Assembly (NCBI GenBank): GCA_047619685.1
Contig: JBLHLC010000024.1
Span: forward strand, 5,185 to 69,184
Length of the DNA: 64,000 nucleotides
Direction: 5' to 3'
Source of the DNA: JABDJZ01 sp047619685
Lineage (GTDB): Bacteria > Bacteroidota > Rhodothermia > Rhodothermales > UBA10348
Shown: positions 8,103 to 18,300 of the stretch, piece after piece
Position numbering within the stretch: position 1 is the first letter of the stretch
How the letters are laid out: the number at the start of each line of letters is the position of its first letter
The notes under the pieces: model-generated
Seen by the model: only the letters and a program-made list of their open reading frames with translations
What the model was told of the DNA's origin: nothing
The model's database searches: none
Position numbers and translations under genes: made by a program

Positions 8103-8828
8103 CTATCGCCGACTCGGGATAATCATCCCCACTCTCTCTCGATAGTTGGTATACGTATCTCCGAAGTACGCCACCAGATCGCCCTCTTCGATGCGGACGG
8201 CCACAAGTATGTAGGCCGTCGTTACGCCTGCAAAGAGCAGATGGCCCACCGACATGGTCGGGGTTGCCCAGAAGGCGATAATGAACCCGAGCATGATTGG
8301 GTGACGAACATATCGGTAGAGACCCTTCTCGCTGAGGACTGCCTTGGGGAGCTCGCTCTCGCCGAGTTTTGCCAAGACCTGCCGCAGGCCGAACAATTCG
8401 AAGTGGCTGATCATGAAGGTGGACAGCAGCACGGTTAGCCAGCCGATCCCGAAAACCACGGTGAGAACCGTTCCGAGGAGACCCCCAGAGAGGTCCCAGA
8501 CCACACCCGTCATCGGTACCCACTTCCAGTACAGCAGGAGCAGTATCAGACTCGAAAGCAACACATAGGTGCTGCGCTCAATTGACTCGGGAATAAGCTT
8601 GGTCCAGGCGCGCTTGAACGCGGGCCGAGCCATCACGGAATGCTGAACCGCAAACAGGCTCAGCAGCAATATGTTGATCAGGATGGAGGAGGTAAGGCTG
8701 CCCGCCATCCCCGAATCAATCGACTTCGGCACCACCAGATTGCCGACGAAGCCAATGGCGTACAGGAAGGAGACCAAGAACACGACATAGGCGACTACGC
8801 CGTAAAAAACTATCAGAATACGTCTCAT
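8103..8828 (-). CDS. mddA: integral membrane methyltransferase, probable methanethiol S-methyltransferase (MddA)
   Basis: Integral membrane protein of 241 residues with about five or six helices, from the NnrU/isoprenylcysteine methyltransferase superfamily. The C-terminal signature YRYVRHPIMLGFIIAFWATP with a following acidic EEGDL carries the SAM-binding features of the superfamily. Features recalled from MddA proteins, such as IGFVGNLVVPKSID near the N-terminus, QHSVMARPAFKR, and HFELFGLRQV, are all present. MddA converts methanethiol to dimethyl sulfide with S-adenosylmethionine. The start ATG at 8828 has a strong AGGAGG site just upstream, so the longer open frame reaching 9056 is rejected. 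The specific substrate is inferred from sequence resemblance and needs an assay. Confidence 0.72.
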   Translation of the reverse strand: MRRILIVFYGVVAYVVFLVSFLYAIGFVGNLVVPKSIDSGMAGSLTSSILINILLLSLFAVQHSVMARPAFKRAWTKLIPESIERSTYVLLSSLILLLLYWKWVPMTGVVWDLSGGLLGTVLTVVFGIGWLTVLLSTFMISHFELFGLRQVLAKLGESELPKAVLSEKGLYRYVRHPIMLGFIIAFWATPTMSVGHLLFAGVTTAYILVAVRIEEGDLVAYFGDTYTNYRERVGMIIPSRR

Positions 8829-9058
8829 TAGTGCCTCCTGGTCCTGATGGACCATCTCATGGATAATTCCGGAGCACGCGAGATGCGCCTCCACGGTCAC
8901 CTGAAGCGAACGGGAAGGTCGCGGCGATCCTCGGCAACATAGTCGATAGCATCGCCCGAACCTCACGTGTCGGTCACACCACTGCTTCTCCCGATTTCCT
9001 GCAGCGACACTCCAGGCTATCTTGGCCGCTCCCATTCCCCCGCATCCCAGACTCATCC

Positions 9059-11662
9059 ATGTTCGGCTTTCTCTCCCTCGTGGCCCTTTTACAGGTCGCC
9101 AGTCCGGCTCAGGAACTCGCCCCCGGCACGCAATACAATCCTTCCATTCCTACGCTGGAGCAAGTTGTTGGACATGACTTTGGAGAGGAAGTGACCCCGC
9201 CCGATCAGGTGGTGCGCTATTTCAAGGCGTTGGCCGAGGCGGCGCCCGACCAGACCAAGCTGATACAGTACGCCGAGAGCTGGGAAGGCCGTCCCCTGGT
9301 CGTTTTGGTAATCGGTTCTGCCCAGCGGATGGCGCGGCTGGACGATGTGAAGGCAGGGCTGACGAAGCTCGCGCAGGCCGATATGTCTGAGGCGGAGGCC
9401 GAAGCGCTCATTGCAGAGTTGCCGGTCGTGACGGCACTGATGCACGGCGTCCACGGAAACGAGATCAGCTCAAGCGGGGCGGCAATGGCGGAGGCATACC
9501 ACCTCCTGGCCACCGTGGGGGACCCGACGGTAGACCTCATTCTCCAGGAGTCCATCGTGCTGATTGACCCTGTCGAAAACCCGGACGGACGCGCACGTTT
9601 TGTCCACCACACAACCACGAACCGGGCGCGGTGGCCCAACGAAGAATCCTATTCTGCCGAGCACGATGAGTCATGGCCGGGCGGCCGGGTGAATCACTAT
9701 CTGTTTGACCTCAACCGCGATCTCTTCATCCAGAGTCAGCCCGAGACCCGCGGCAAGGTCCAGGTATTCCTGGATTTCTGGCCTCACATTGTGGCCGACC
9801 TCCACGAGATGGGAGGCAACTCCACGTACTTCTTTCCTCCCACGGCGCCGCCGGAAAACCCGTGGTATGGCGAGCGTCAGATTGCGCTCATGGACGTATT
9901 TGGTCGCGCGAACGCATCGGCTTTTGACAATCGCGGTTTTGCGTACTTCAACCGGCAGACCTACGATCTCTTCTACCCGGGATACGTAGACATGTGGCCC
10001 ATGAGCCACGGCGCCCTCGGCATGACCTATGAGCAGGCTTCTGCCCGCGCGCTCGTGCTTCGCCGCAGCGACGGCGATCTGCTGACGTACGGCGACGGGG
10101 TCTTGCATCACTTCACGGCCGCGATCACGACGGCGGCCACGGCGGCTCGAAATCGCGAACGCATCCTGCGCGACTATCTGGCCTTTCGCCAGGATGGGAT
10201 CGAGATGGGCCGAAAGGGCCCTGCCGAGTACGTCTTGCACTCGGCCCATGACCCTGGAATGGCCGAGCGGCTCGCGCGCATGCTGGTTCGCAATGGTATT
10301 GACGTCAGGGAGGCGGCCGGGCCGGTGTCGGTGGGCGGTCGTGAGCTCCCCCAGGCGGGCACGTTCATCGTGCCCATGGATCAGCCGGCGCACGGATTCG
10401 TCCGGAATCTCCTCGATGCGCACGTAGCCATGGACGACGGCTTCATTCAAGAGCAAATCGAGCGGCGCGCGCGGCGCGAGTCGGACCAGATTTACGACCT
10501 CACTGCGTGGAGTCAATCGCTGCTTTGGGATGTCGAGGTACTGATGGCGGATCGTGCCACGGGAGCCGCAGGAGCCGCGGTCCCGTCCGAAAGACCGGCG
10601 GCGAGCAGTGATCTGCCGGATGCCGCGGTGGGATACCTCATGCCATGGGGTACGGCAGCCGCAAGCGCAGTGACCCAGGCCCTCCGAGAGGGCGTCAGGG
10701 TCAGGTCGATAGGTGGTGACTTTACCCTGGACGGACGGAAGTACCCCATCGGCACCGCGTTGGTACGCATCTCCGAGAACGGACCGGAGCTGAAGCAGAC
10801 CCTGGGACGGATTGCTGCGGCGCACGGAGCTGAGGTCATACCCGTCGACGATTCCTACGTGAGAGAGGGTACTTCCCTGGGCGCCGGATCCGTGCGGTCC
10901 CTTCGTTCCCCCCGCGTGCTCCTGGTCTACGACGAGCCGGGCTCAACCAATTCCGTTGGCTGGGCTCGCTACATCCTCGAGCAGCGGTATGCGCAGCCGA
11001 CGGTTGCCGTGCGGGCCTCCAGTCTTGGCAGGGCCAAGCTGTCGGACTACGACGTGATCGTCTTCCCGAGTGGCAACTACTCGCGGGCCGTGTCTTCGGG
11101 ATTGGTCGATGAGCTGCGGACCTGGATGTCGGACGGCGGGACCATCATCACCATGGCCAACTCGTCCGCATGGGCGACGACCGCCAAGCTCTTGAAGACA
11201 ACGACCGAGCGGCGAGGAGGCCGCGCGTCCGGAACCGACCCGGAATCTGCCAAGACGCCCGAACAGCCAATCGAGTACCTGGACCAGATCGTGCCGGAGG
11301 ACGAGGCGCCCGAGCAGATCCCTGGCGCCATTCTGCGGACGATCATGGATACGCGGCATTGGTTGTCAGCCGGTACCGATGGGGAGATAGCGACCCTGGT
11401 GGTGGGCTCGCGCGTTTTCAGTCCCATCGCGCTAGACGAGGGCACCAACGTGGGTAGGTACGGAGAGCTTGATGACCTGGTGCTGAGCGGAGTCGTTTGG
11501 GATGAGGCGCGGCCGCAGCTCGCGAACAAGGCGTTTCTCATCCACCAGCGGGTTGGTTCGGGGCAGCTGATTGCCTTCGCCGAGGATCCGAACTACCGCG
11601 CCTACTCGGAAACGACCCAACTCTTGTTCATGAACGCAGTCTTACTGGGCCCGGGTCGATAA
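9059..11662 (+). CDS. secreted M14 family zinc carboxypeptidase
   Basis: Large secreted metallopeptidase of 867 residues. A short signal peptide ends near residue 18. The M14 zinc site is visible as His132 and Glu135 in HGVHGNE and the third ligand His249 in ADLHEMGGNS; the substrate-binding region VENPDGRARF is also present. The C-terminal half (after about 600) resembles the type 1 glutamine-amidotransferase-like fold often joined to this M14 subgroup (VLLVYDEPGSTNS, then VIVFPSGNY). It probably trims peptides outside the cytoplasm. It is separated by two bases from the downstream oxidoreductase gene. Confidence 0.88.
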   Translation: MFGFLSLVALLQVASPAQELAPGTQYNPSIPTLEQVVGHDFGEEVTPPDQVVRYFKALAEAAPDQTKLIQYAESWEGRPLVVLVIGSAQRMARLDDVKAGLTKLAQADMSEAEAEALIAELPVVTALMHGVHGNEISSSGAAMAEAYHLLATVGDPTVDLILQESIVLIDPVENPDGRARFVHHTTTNRARWPNEESYSAEHDESWPGGRVNHYLFDLNRDLFIQSQPETRGKVQVFLDFWPHIVADLHEMGGNSTYFFPPTAPPENPWYGERQIALMDVFGRANASAFDNRGFAYFNRQTYDLFYPGYVDMWPMSHGALGMTYEQASARALVLRRSDGDLLTYGDGVLHHFTAAITTAATAARNRERILRDYLAFRQDGIEMGRKGPAEYVLHSAHDPGMAERLARMLVRNGIDVREAAGPVSVGGRELPQAGTFIVPMDQPAHGFVRNLLDAHVAMDDGFIQEQIERRARRESDQIYDLTAWSQSLLWDVEVLMADRATGAAGAAVPSERPAASSDLPDAAVGYLMPWGTAAASAVTQALREGVRVRSIGGDFTLDGRKYPIGTALVRISENGPELKQTLGRIAAAHGAEVIPVDDSYVREGTSLGAGSVRSLRSPRVLLVYDEPGSTNSVGWARYILEQRYAQPTVAVRASSLGRAKLSDYDVIVFPSGNYSRAVSSGLVDELRTWMSDGGTIITMANSSAWATTAKLLKTTTERRGGRASGTDPESAKTPEQPIEYLDQIVPEDEAPEQIPGAILRTIMDTRHWLSAGTDGEIATLVVGSRVFSPIALDEGTNVGRYGELDDLVLSGVVWDEARPQLANKAFLIHQRVGSGQLIAFAEDPNYRAYSETTQLLFMNAVLLGPGR

Positions 11663-11664
11663 GT

Positions 11665-12645
11665 ATGAGCGAAACGATGCGAGTGATGGCGGCGTGTCCC
11701 AACGGCGTCACGATGGTCGAAACCCCCAAGCCTGCTCCGGGCCGCGGAGAGGTGCGGGTCAGGGTGATTGCCTCGGCAGTGAACGCGGGCGAGGAGAAGG
11801 TTATAGGCGGAGACTTTGTTGGTCGGTTTTTGCACGCCAAGACCTCGCCGCTCGTTCTGGGATGGGACTTCTCGGGTGTAATCGATGCCACGGGAGAGGG
11901 GCTGACAAACCTGGCAGTTGGGAGCGCCGTCTGGGGTCATCTGGCATACTCGAACAAGCAAAAGCAGGGCGCTTTCGCCGAATACATCACCGTTCCGCGG
12001 GCTGAGCTTGCGGGCAAACCCGATAATGTCCCGCATCACGTGGCCGCGGCCGCCGCCACCGTCGCGATGACAAGCCTGCAGTCGCTCAGAGACTTGGGCC
12101 GGCTACGTGAAGGAGGGCGGGTCCTGATTATTGGGGCAGGCGGCGGCATTGGCGCGGTAGCGGTCGGGATCGGCAAGCGCCTTGGGGCGCACGTCACGGC
12201 AGTGTGCAGCACCAAGGACGTGGAGCGGGTCAAGGCCCTCGGGGCAGATGTGGTCATCGACCGAAAAAAATCGAGTCCTCTCGCCGGCGAATCCGCCTAC
12301 GACGTGATTTTCGACACGCCGGCGGTCCACTCCTTTGGGCAATGCGCCAAGCTCCTGCGGAAGGGTGGGGCCTACGTGACCACCCTGCCCAATGCGGCTC
12401 TGGTCACGGGCATGCTTGGGGCGTTGGTCTCCGGCAAGCGTTGCTATTTCGTGCAGGTGGCTTCCAAACGCGCGGACCTGGAACTCGTGGGGGCATGGCT
12501 GAGCGATGGTCTGGAAGTGCCCATCGACTCGCGCCATACCATCGCGGACCTGGAGTCGGCGCTCAAACGCCAGAGCGAACGCGGGCGGGTTGGCCGCGTG
12601 GTGGTTGACGTGGCCGAGGGCTGGCCGTCCGGGGCGGCGTCCTAG
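11665..12645 (+). CDS. MDR family zinc-independent NAD(P)-dependent alcohol dehydrogenase / quinone reductase-like
   Basis: Cytosolic oxidoreductase of 326 residues in the medium-chain dehydrogenase/reductase superfamily. It has an N-terminal GroES-like domain (PAPGRGEVRVRV, LGWDFSGVI) and a Rossmann domain with GAGGGIGAVAVGIGKRLGA. No catalytic-zinc Cys/His set or structural Cys cluster is seen, which points to the quinone-oxidoreductase/reticulon-4-interacting-protein branch. The start follows the peptidase stop codon by two bases, so the two are translated from one transcript; why a peptidase and a reductase are paired is not clear. Substrate unknown. Confidence 0.85.
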   Translation: MSETMRVMAACPNGVTMVETPKPAPGRGEVRVRVIASAVNAGEEKVIGGDFVGRFLHAKTSPLVLGWDFSGVIDATGEGLTNLAVGSAVWGHLAYSNKQKQGAFAEYITVPRAELAGKPDNVPHHVAAAAATVAMTSLQSLRDLGRLREGGRVLIIGAGGGIGAVAVGIGKRLGAHVTAVCSTKDVERVKALGADVVIDRKKSSPLAGESAYDVIFDTPAVHSFGQCAKLLRKGGAYVTTLPNAALVTGMLGALVSGKRCYFVQVASKRADLELVGAWLSDGLEVPIDSRHTIADLESALKRQSERGRVGRVVVDVAEGWPSGAAS

Positions 12646-12667
12646 CCGGGCGTTCTGGCGGCGCGGC

Positions 12668-13489
12668 TTAGCCCGACGCGCAAGAGCAGCTCTCGGAGGC
12701 ACAGTCGGTTTCCAGCTCACGCTCCCCGCAATCAGTGCAGGTCCCATCGATTAGCCTGAGGCGGAGGTCGACGGCTGCGCTTTCGTCGGGGGAGAGCCAG
12801 TCCATCGCGCGCACGGTCAGCAGTTCGGACTTAATGCTCTGGCGGGAGGCGCCAAAACACACGTTGTAGCCGGCCATGTCATCAAAGAGCGTGTTTCGCG
12901 CGCGCTCGAGGTCTTCTAAAAACAACCCTGTCCTTGCCTGGAGACTCGCGATCTGCTCCAGCAGCCGGGCGTGGACACCCGTCCCGAAGTTGCTATATCC
13001 GCCGTAGTCCCAGGTCTGCGTGAAGTAGGTGCCATAGCCGTAAAAACTGCCGCCAAAGTCCGAGACCAACCGGATAAAGGCATCGTCGACGTCAGAGCGA
13101 GTCTTGGCCGCAGCGGCCACAAATGTGTCCATATCCCGGTCGAAAGACGGTTCTGTACACTCGGCCTCGCAGCTGTTGATGACGCCTGGGATCCCCAAGT
13201 CCGCATTCACGAACGGGTAGATGGCATCCATGGTGTCGGGGAGGTTGGGGTATTCAAGAGAATCCACTGCGTAGTAGACGTTCAGGAAATCCTCCTCCGT
13301 AGCGACACTGCGAAGGTCCGCCTCAAACCTCTGAATCTGCGCGATGCCTTCGTCGCTAAAAAAGCTCTGCAGCAGCGCTAGTCGTTCCTGGCTCAGTTGC
13401 CCGGAGCGGTCCGACTGTTCTGGGCCGGCGGAGCTCTCGGCCGCCGGCGTACAGCCCGCGGGAACCAGTAGAATCAGGGCGATGGCCAA
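12668..13489 (-). CDS. lipoprotein of unknown function with Cys-rich tail
   Basis: Not recognised. A 273-residue protein that starts at TTG (an in-frame stop lies just upstream) with a short hydrophobic signal and lipobox LVPAGC. The mature part is mostly helical in appearance and acidic. The last 30 residues hold seven cysteines (CTDCGERE, then DCASESCSCASG), which could bind metal or form disulfides. It is convergent with the oxidoreductase gene, leaving only 22 bp between them, and divergent from the next lipoprotein. Confidence 0.6.
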   Translation of the reverse strand: MAIALILLVPAGCTPAAESSAGPEQSDRSGQLSQERLALLQSFFSDEGIAQIQRFEADLRSVATEEDFLNVYYAVDSLEYPNLPDTMDAIYPFVNADLGIPGVINSCEAECTEPSFDRDMDTFVAAAAKTRSDVDDAFIRLVSDFGGSFYGYGTYFTQTWDYGGYSNFGTGVHARLLEQIASLQARTGLFLEDLERARNTLFDDMAGYNVCFGASRQSIKSELLTVRAMDWLSPDESAAVDLRLRLIDGTCTDCGERELETDCASESCSCASG

Positions 13490-13631
13490 TCGGCAGGAAG
13501 GCTAGAGCACAGGCAGGCCAGGTCGGTGAGTTGTGATTCAATATAACGGCCGCCAATAATTAGCAGCCTATCTTGCGACGCTGTCAGGACCACAAAAACG
13601 GGGCCTTCGGACTCTGGAAAAAAAGTTAAAG

Positions 13632-14534
13632 ATGCATAGGTACTCTTTTCTGGCTGTTGTTCTGGTTGCAGTTGGCTGCGGGTCCCCCGATGGCGATGGG
13701 AAGCCAGCCGCAACCGGCTCTGAGGCCGTTTCAGTAGAACAGGTCCCCTTAACATCCGCGCGGGTCCTCGTCCGGTTCGATCTCGAATCACTCGGCGACC
13801 TTGACGGTTTCGGGGGCGAGACGTCGATAGTCTGGCTGGTGGCAGGTCAAGACAGGGCCTACGTCGATCAGGTTATGGGGGCCGTTCCGAACGAGTCGTC
13901 GCATGCGCCAGAGGATGCGGAGGCATCAATTTCTTCGTGGTGGGCCGGTGGCGGCGTAGATTTCTATGCGGCGCAGGATGATGGGGGAGTGGTTTCCGTG
14001 TTCGCCAGGTGGGAAGACGAGATGGGCGAAGTTCCGGCCGAATGGGAGTTGGTCCGCACGTGGGATCCCGCTGGCCCGGCCACCTCACTCTGCGAGGCGG
14101 CCGAGCAGACGTACTTCTCCTGCCGTATTGATGGCGGGGACGCGATGGCCGCCCTTTGTGGATCTGTGGGCGGCAACGAGACCTCGGGCTACGTTCAGTA
14201 CCGCTTCGGCACTCCCGGGAATGTCATCGACACCTACCCGTCCGAACTGGCCGGCTCAAGGGAGGCATTTGAGTGGGGATCGACGATGTATTCAGGGGGC
14301 TGGGACACCCGGGTTCGGTTTGAGATGGAAGGGCAGGAGTACCAGCTCTACGATCGCGCCATCAAGGTCTCGATGAGCGAAAAGGACTGGAGCGCGGGTC
14401 TGCTTGTGGGGCCGGGCGAAGCCGCTGCCACCCGGGAATGTGTGGCGGAGACGTTCGAAACCGCGGCTGCTTCCGTCCGACTGAATCAGGTTGTAGGTGT
14501 GGTGCCAGCGGGGACGTTTATGGAAGACATGTAG
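13632..14534 (+). CDS. lipoprotein of unknown function
   Basis: Not recognised. A 300-residue secreted protein with a signal peptide (MHRYSFLAVVLVAVGC) and lipobox at VAVGC. The rest shows alternating beta-type sequence rich in Gly, Glu and Trp and four cysteines in the middle (SLCEAAEQTYFSCRI, then AALCG). No enzymatic motif is apparent. The upstream 140 bp is AT-rich for this genome and contains TATCTTGC about 55 bp before the start, a possible promoter element. It converges with the next gene, with 24 bp between. Confidence 0.6.
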   Translation: MHRYSFLAVVLVAVGCGSPDGDGKPAATGSEAVSVEQVPLTSARVLVRFDLESLGDLDGFGGETSIVWLVAGQDRAYVDQVMGAVPNESSHAPEDAEASISSWWAGGGVDFYAAQDDGGVVSVFARWEDEMGEVPAEWELVRTWDPAGPATSLCEAAEQTYFSCRIDGGDAMAALCGSVGGNETSGYVQYRFGTPGNVIDTYPSELAGSREAFEWGSTMYSGGWDTRVRFEMEGQEYQLYDRAIKVSMSEKDWSAGLLVGPGEAAATRECVAETFETAAASVRLNQVVGVVPAGTFMEDM

Positions 14535-14558
14535 GTCGGGTCCTTCCGGCCCCATGAG

Positions 14559-15230
14559 TCAGGAGCAACCCTCAACCCAGTACACCTGCTCCGCAAGGCC
14601 GGCTCTCCAGGACGAAATGGCGCCTTCCGAGGTCTCAAACACCACGCCGGTGCCTTTGCCTGTTGCGTCCTCATCGACCACTTCGATGGTTACGTCGGTC
14701 TCCGCACCGTATTTGCTGGGGCCTACAATCGCCCGGCTTCCGTACGCTGCCAGAGCTTCTTCAGGGGTCGAGCCAATGCCGATCCCTTCTGGCGTCTTGA
14801 AGCCGTAGTTCATTGGCTGCTCCTTGAAATAATCGTACCCATCCACATCGACCCTCGCAATCCGACCTTCATACACCATGAAGAACATACTCTCGGGCAT
14901 TGCGGCAGACCGGCCGTAGGTACACTCGGACCCGTCGGCAATATCGTCCAATTGGATGGGCTCATTGGCGGCCCTGGAGGCTTGGTCCACCGTCATCCCA
15001 AAACGAATGGGCCCGAAGCTATGCTCCGTGATGGCCCACTCGGTCAGGACTGAGTCAGGGAGAGCCTGGGGCGCGTCTGCCGCGGCCGCGGCCGCGGGCG
15101 GATCTTCGGCGTGGGTCTCAGCCGGTTCGTTCGCTTCCGGCTGGTCTGTCGAACAACCCGCCAAGCCGCCGGTCGCAGCCAAAACAACTACCCAGGCCAA
15201 ACAGGCGCGACGGTGTGAAAAGGTTTCCAT
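14559..15230 (-). CDS. lipoprotein of unknown function
   Basis: A 223-residue protein with a signal peptide and lipobox LAGC, then a low-complexity linker rich in Ala, Glu and Pro (about residues 30-60). The folded part contains SFGPIRFGMTVDQASRA, a motif seen in many small periplasmic proteins of unknown function, followed by a repeated-looking module (YGFKTPEGIGIGSTPEEALAAYG). This suggests a small periplasmic binding fold. Its start codon overlaps a near-palindrome that resembles the one upstream of the divergent glucanase gene. Confidence 0.6.
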   Translation of the reverse strand: METFSHRRACLAWVVVLAATGGLAGCSTDQPEANEPAETHAEDPPAAAAAADAPQALPDSVLTEWAITEHSFGPIRFGMTVDQASRAANEPIQLDDIADGSECTYGRSAAMPESMFFMVYEGRIARVDVDGYDYFKEQPMNYGFKTPEGIGIGSTPEEALAAYGSRAIVGPSKYGAETDVTIEVVDEDATGKGTGVVFETSEGAISSWRAGLAEQVYWVEGCS

Positions 15231-15232
15231 AT
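15213..15232. promoter_or_regulatory. degenerate copy of the glucanase palindrome, over the divergent start codon
   Basis: The segment TGAAAAGGTTTCCATA shares 15 of 16 positions with TGAAAAGGTTTTCATA, the right-hand part of the palindrome at 15349-15368. It overlaps the start codon of the minus-strand lipoprotein gene. It may be a second operator half or chance, since it also encodes Met-Glu-Thr-Phe-Ser. Confidence 0.25.
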
Positions 15233-15348
15233 TTTTGGTTGCAGTTTCGTAGGCGAGTTACGTAAGGACAATAAGGAATGTTGAAACTAGTAGAGGAGGC
15301 GGTTCGAGACGGCCATGACATTCGGCCATCCGGGCGCCAAATCGTTAT

Positions 15349-15368
15349 CTATGAAAAGGTTTTCATAG
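15349..15368. promoter_or_regulatory. 20-bp palindrome upstream of GH81 gene, candidate operator
   Basis: CTATGAAAA-GG-TTTTCATAG is a perfect inverted repeat with 9-bp arms and a 2-bp centre, ending 25 bp before the GTG start of the glucanase gene. Symmetry, AT-richness and position suggest a binding site for a dimeric regulator (LacI- or GntR-like sites have this form). The regulator is not identified in the window. Confidence 0.5.
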
Positions 15369-15393
15369 AACCCGTCGGCGGGCTACCTTCGTC

Positions 15394-18300
15394 GTGAACA
15401 AAGCCAGGACCCCCTACGTGAATACGCTCCCGACAAAGGCGCTCTGCCTCCTGACCGCCTTTTCTTTTCTCGGTACCGGTTTTGCTTTCAGCCAGACCGT
15501 TAACGTGGGATTGGGGAGCTACAGTACCTCTCTTCCGTCCGGAGCCGTTGGCCCGCAGAGTGCGTCCAACCAGAACATCTCGCCCAAGGTGTCCTCGTCG
15601 TTCTCGCTGCCGGTCCAGACCAACGACTTTTGGAGTAGCCTGATCTACCCGTTCTACGGAGTTCAGCATTCAAATGTCATGTACGGACATCCGCTGAATA
15701 CGAAGGCGGTCTCTGAGGGCATGCAAATCGGGTACACCGCGAACCATGTTTTTGCGGCCAACGACTATCTGTATCCGTTCCTGCATCACCTGACAGTAGG
15801 GGTGAGCGGTCTGTCTTCTTCCAGGGCCACCGCGCACGCCTACGGCGACTGGACGGCAACCGCGCTCTGGGAAAGTAGCGCAAGGTCCATGGAGGCAACC
15901 GTGGGACACGGGCTTCCTTACGTCTTTTTCAGGTTGTCGGGAGGGGATGCCGTGGTCACCGCCGCTCAGACGCCCAGCATCTGGTACAACCAGGACGGCG
16001 TCTTGGGTATCACAGTCAATGGGACGCCCTACGGGATATTCGCGCCCTCGGGATCGACGTGGTCCGGGACGGGCACGCTGCGGTCTTCGCTCGACGGGAA
16101 AGACTACTTGTCTGTCGCTGTGCTGCCCGACGCCAATCCTGCAACGCTTGATCTCTTCCGTCAGCACGCGTACGCGTTTGTGACCGACAGCGTCGTTGAG
16201 TGGCAGTACAACGAGTCTACCGCGAAGCTCACCAGCACGTACTCCTACGAAACCGAGTTGATGGAGTCGGGCGGCAGCCTTGTCAACGAAACCATGACTG
16301 CCCTTTATCGGCACCAGTGGCTGAACACGTCCGCTCCTCTGACCGCCTACACGTACCAGTCTCCGAACGGCGTAATGAAGCTGTACGCCGGCAGCACGTT
16401 CACGACCGACCTCACCTTCTCGGGTGTCTTGCCTGCGCTGCCGGATCGGGGTGACTACAACCGGGCTGATCTCCTTGCCCTCGTCCAGAGCGCCGCGACG
16501 GAAACCCTGCCAATAACGCCGACCTACGAAAACGGCAAGGCGATGGCGCGCTTTACCAACCTGGTGCACATCGCCGATCAGCTGGGTGCCACCATGGAGC
16601 GGGACCACTTCCTTTCCGAGATCAAGACCAGGCTCGAGGATTGGTTCACCGCCGGCGGCGCGCAGGAATACTCCTACATCGACCAATGGGATGTCTTGAC
16701 AGGTTACCCGTCCGGTTTCGGTGCCGACAACCAGATCAACGACCATCACTTTCATGCCGCGTATGCCGTGATGAGTGCGGCCACCGTGGCGCAGTTCGAC
16801 CCCACATGGGCCGAGCAGGAAAACTGGGGCGGCATGGTCAACCTGCTCATCAAGGACGCCAACAACTGGGACAGAACGGACGAGATGTTTCCCTTCCTGC
16901 GATCGCACGATTCGTATGCCGGCCACTCCTGGGCCGCGGGCCACGGCGACTTCGGGGATGGCAACAACCAGGAGTCCAGCTCCGAGTCCATGAACTTCGC
17001 CTCGGCGGCGATTCTGTGGGGCGAGGCTACCGGCCAACAGGAGATACGGGACTTGGGCGTATTCCTCCATGCCACCGAGACCACGGCTGTTGAGCAGTAT
17101 TGGTTTGACATAGACAACGAGGTGTTTCCGGCCGACTATCCACATGTGGCCATCGGCATGGTCTGGGGCGGCAAGGGCGTGCACTCTACCTGGTTTGGAG
17201 CCGATCCTGAGTTCATCCACGGCATAAACATTCTGCCCATCACGGCTGGCTCCCTCTACCTGGGAAGACACCCCGGATACGTGATTGAGAACTACGAAGA
17301 GATCGTATTCGAGCGCAGCGGGCAGCCGAATGTCTGGAAGGATGTTCTTTGGGAGTATCTGGCGCTGGCCGATCCCAACCTCGCGTTGTCCTACTACTTC
17401 GCCGATCCGGGCTACGAACCCTTCGATGGCGAGTCCAGGGCGCACACCATGCACTGGCTCTACAATCTCAAGAAGATGGGCCACATGGACACGACGGTGA
17501 CAGCTGACGTGGCCACCTATTCCGTGTTCAGAGACCAGGCGGATGACGTGACCTACATAGCGTACAACGCCGGGTCGGTCGAACGGCTAGTCACCTTCTC
17601 TGACGGCTACACGCTCACGGTTGCGCCGAGGTCAATGAACTCGGGCAGTACAGCCGTGCTGAATCCCGATGCCCCCGTTGCCTTGCTGCAGGCCAGCAGG
17701 ACGTCGGGCAAGGTCCCTCTGACCATCGCATTTGAGGCCAGCCGCAGCTTCGATCCGAACGGCAATGACTTGACGTTTTCCTGGGACTTCGCTGGACAAG
17801 GGACCAGCGCCCGGGCGGATACCTCGTTCACGTTTACCAGCGTGGGAGAACACTGGGTCAGACTCTCTGTCACCAACTCCCTCGCCCTGGCGGTCCAGGA
17901 CAGCGTCCGGATAACCGTGCTCGGGAACGGCACGCCATATTCCGGCTCGCCCGCGTCGGTGCCCGGAAGGATACAGGCCGAGAATTTTGATTTGGGAGGC
18001 GAGGGCGTCGCCTACCACGACTCGGACGCAAACAACGTGGGCCTGGCGTACAGGGCAGGCGAGGGCGTGGATATGGAAAACTCCGGGGTGGGAGTCGATG
18101 TGTACTGGATCACGGCCGGCGAGTGGATTGAGTACACGATCACCGTCCCGGAAGCCGGGAATTACAACTTCAGTCCCTCGGTCGCGACGGTGCCTGGTTT
18201 CGGCAACTTCACCCTTTCCATTGATGGCGTGGACGTGAGCGGGAAGAAGCTCGTCACGGGTACCGGAGCGTGGACCTCCTGGAGGCCGATCCTGGTACCG

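Noticed and set aside
15670..17484. Long minus-strand frame antisense to the GH81 gene (604 codons).
   Set aside because: No signal, domain or start context; the plus-strand glucanase is unambiguous.
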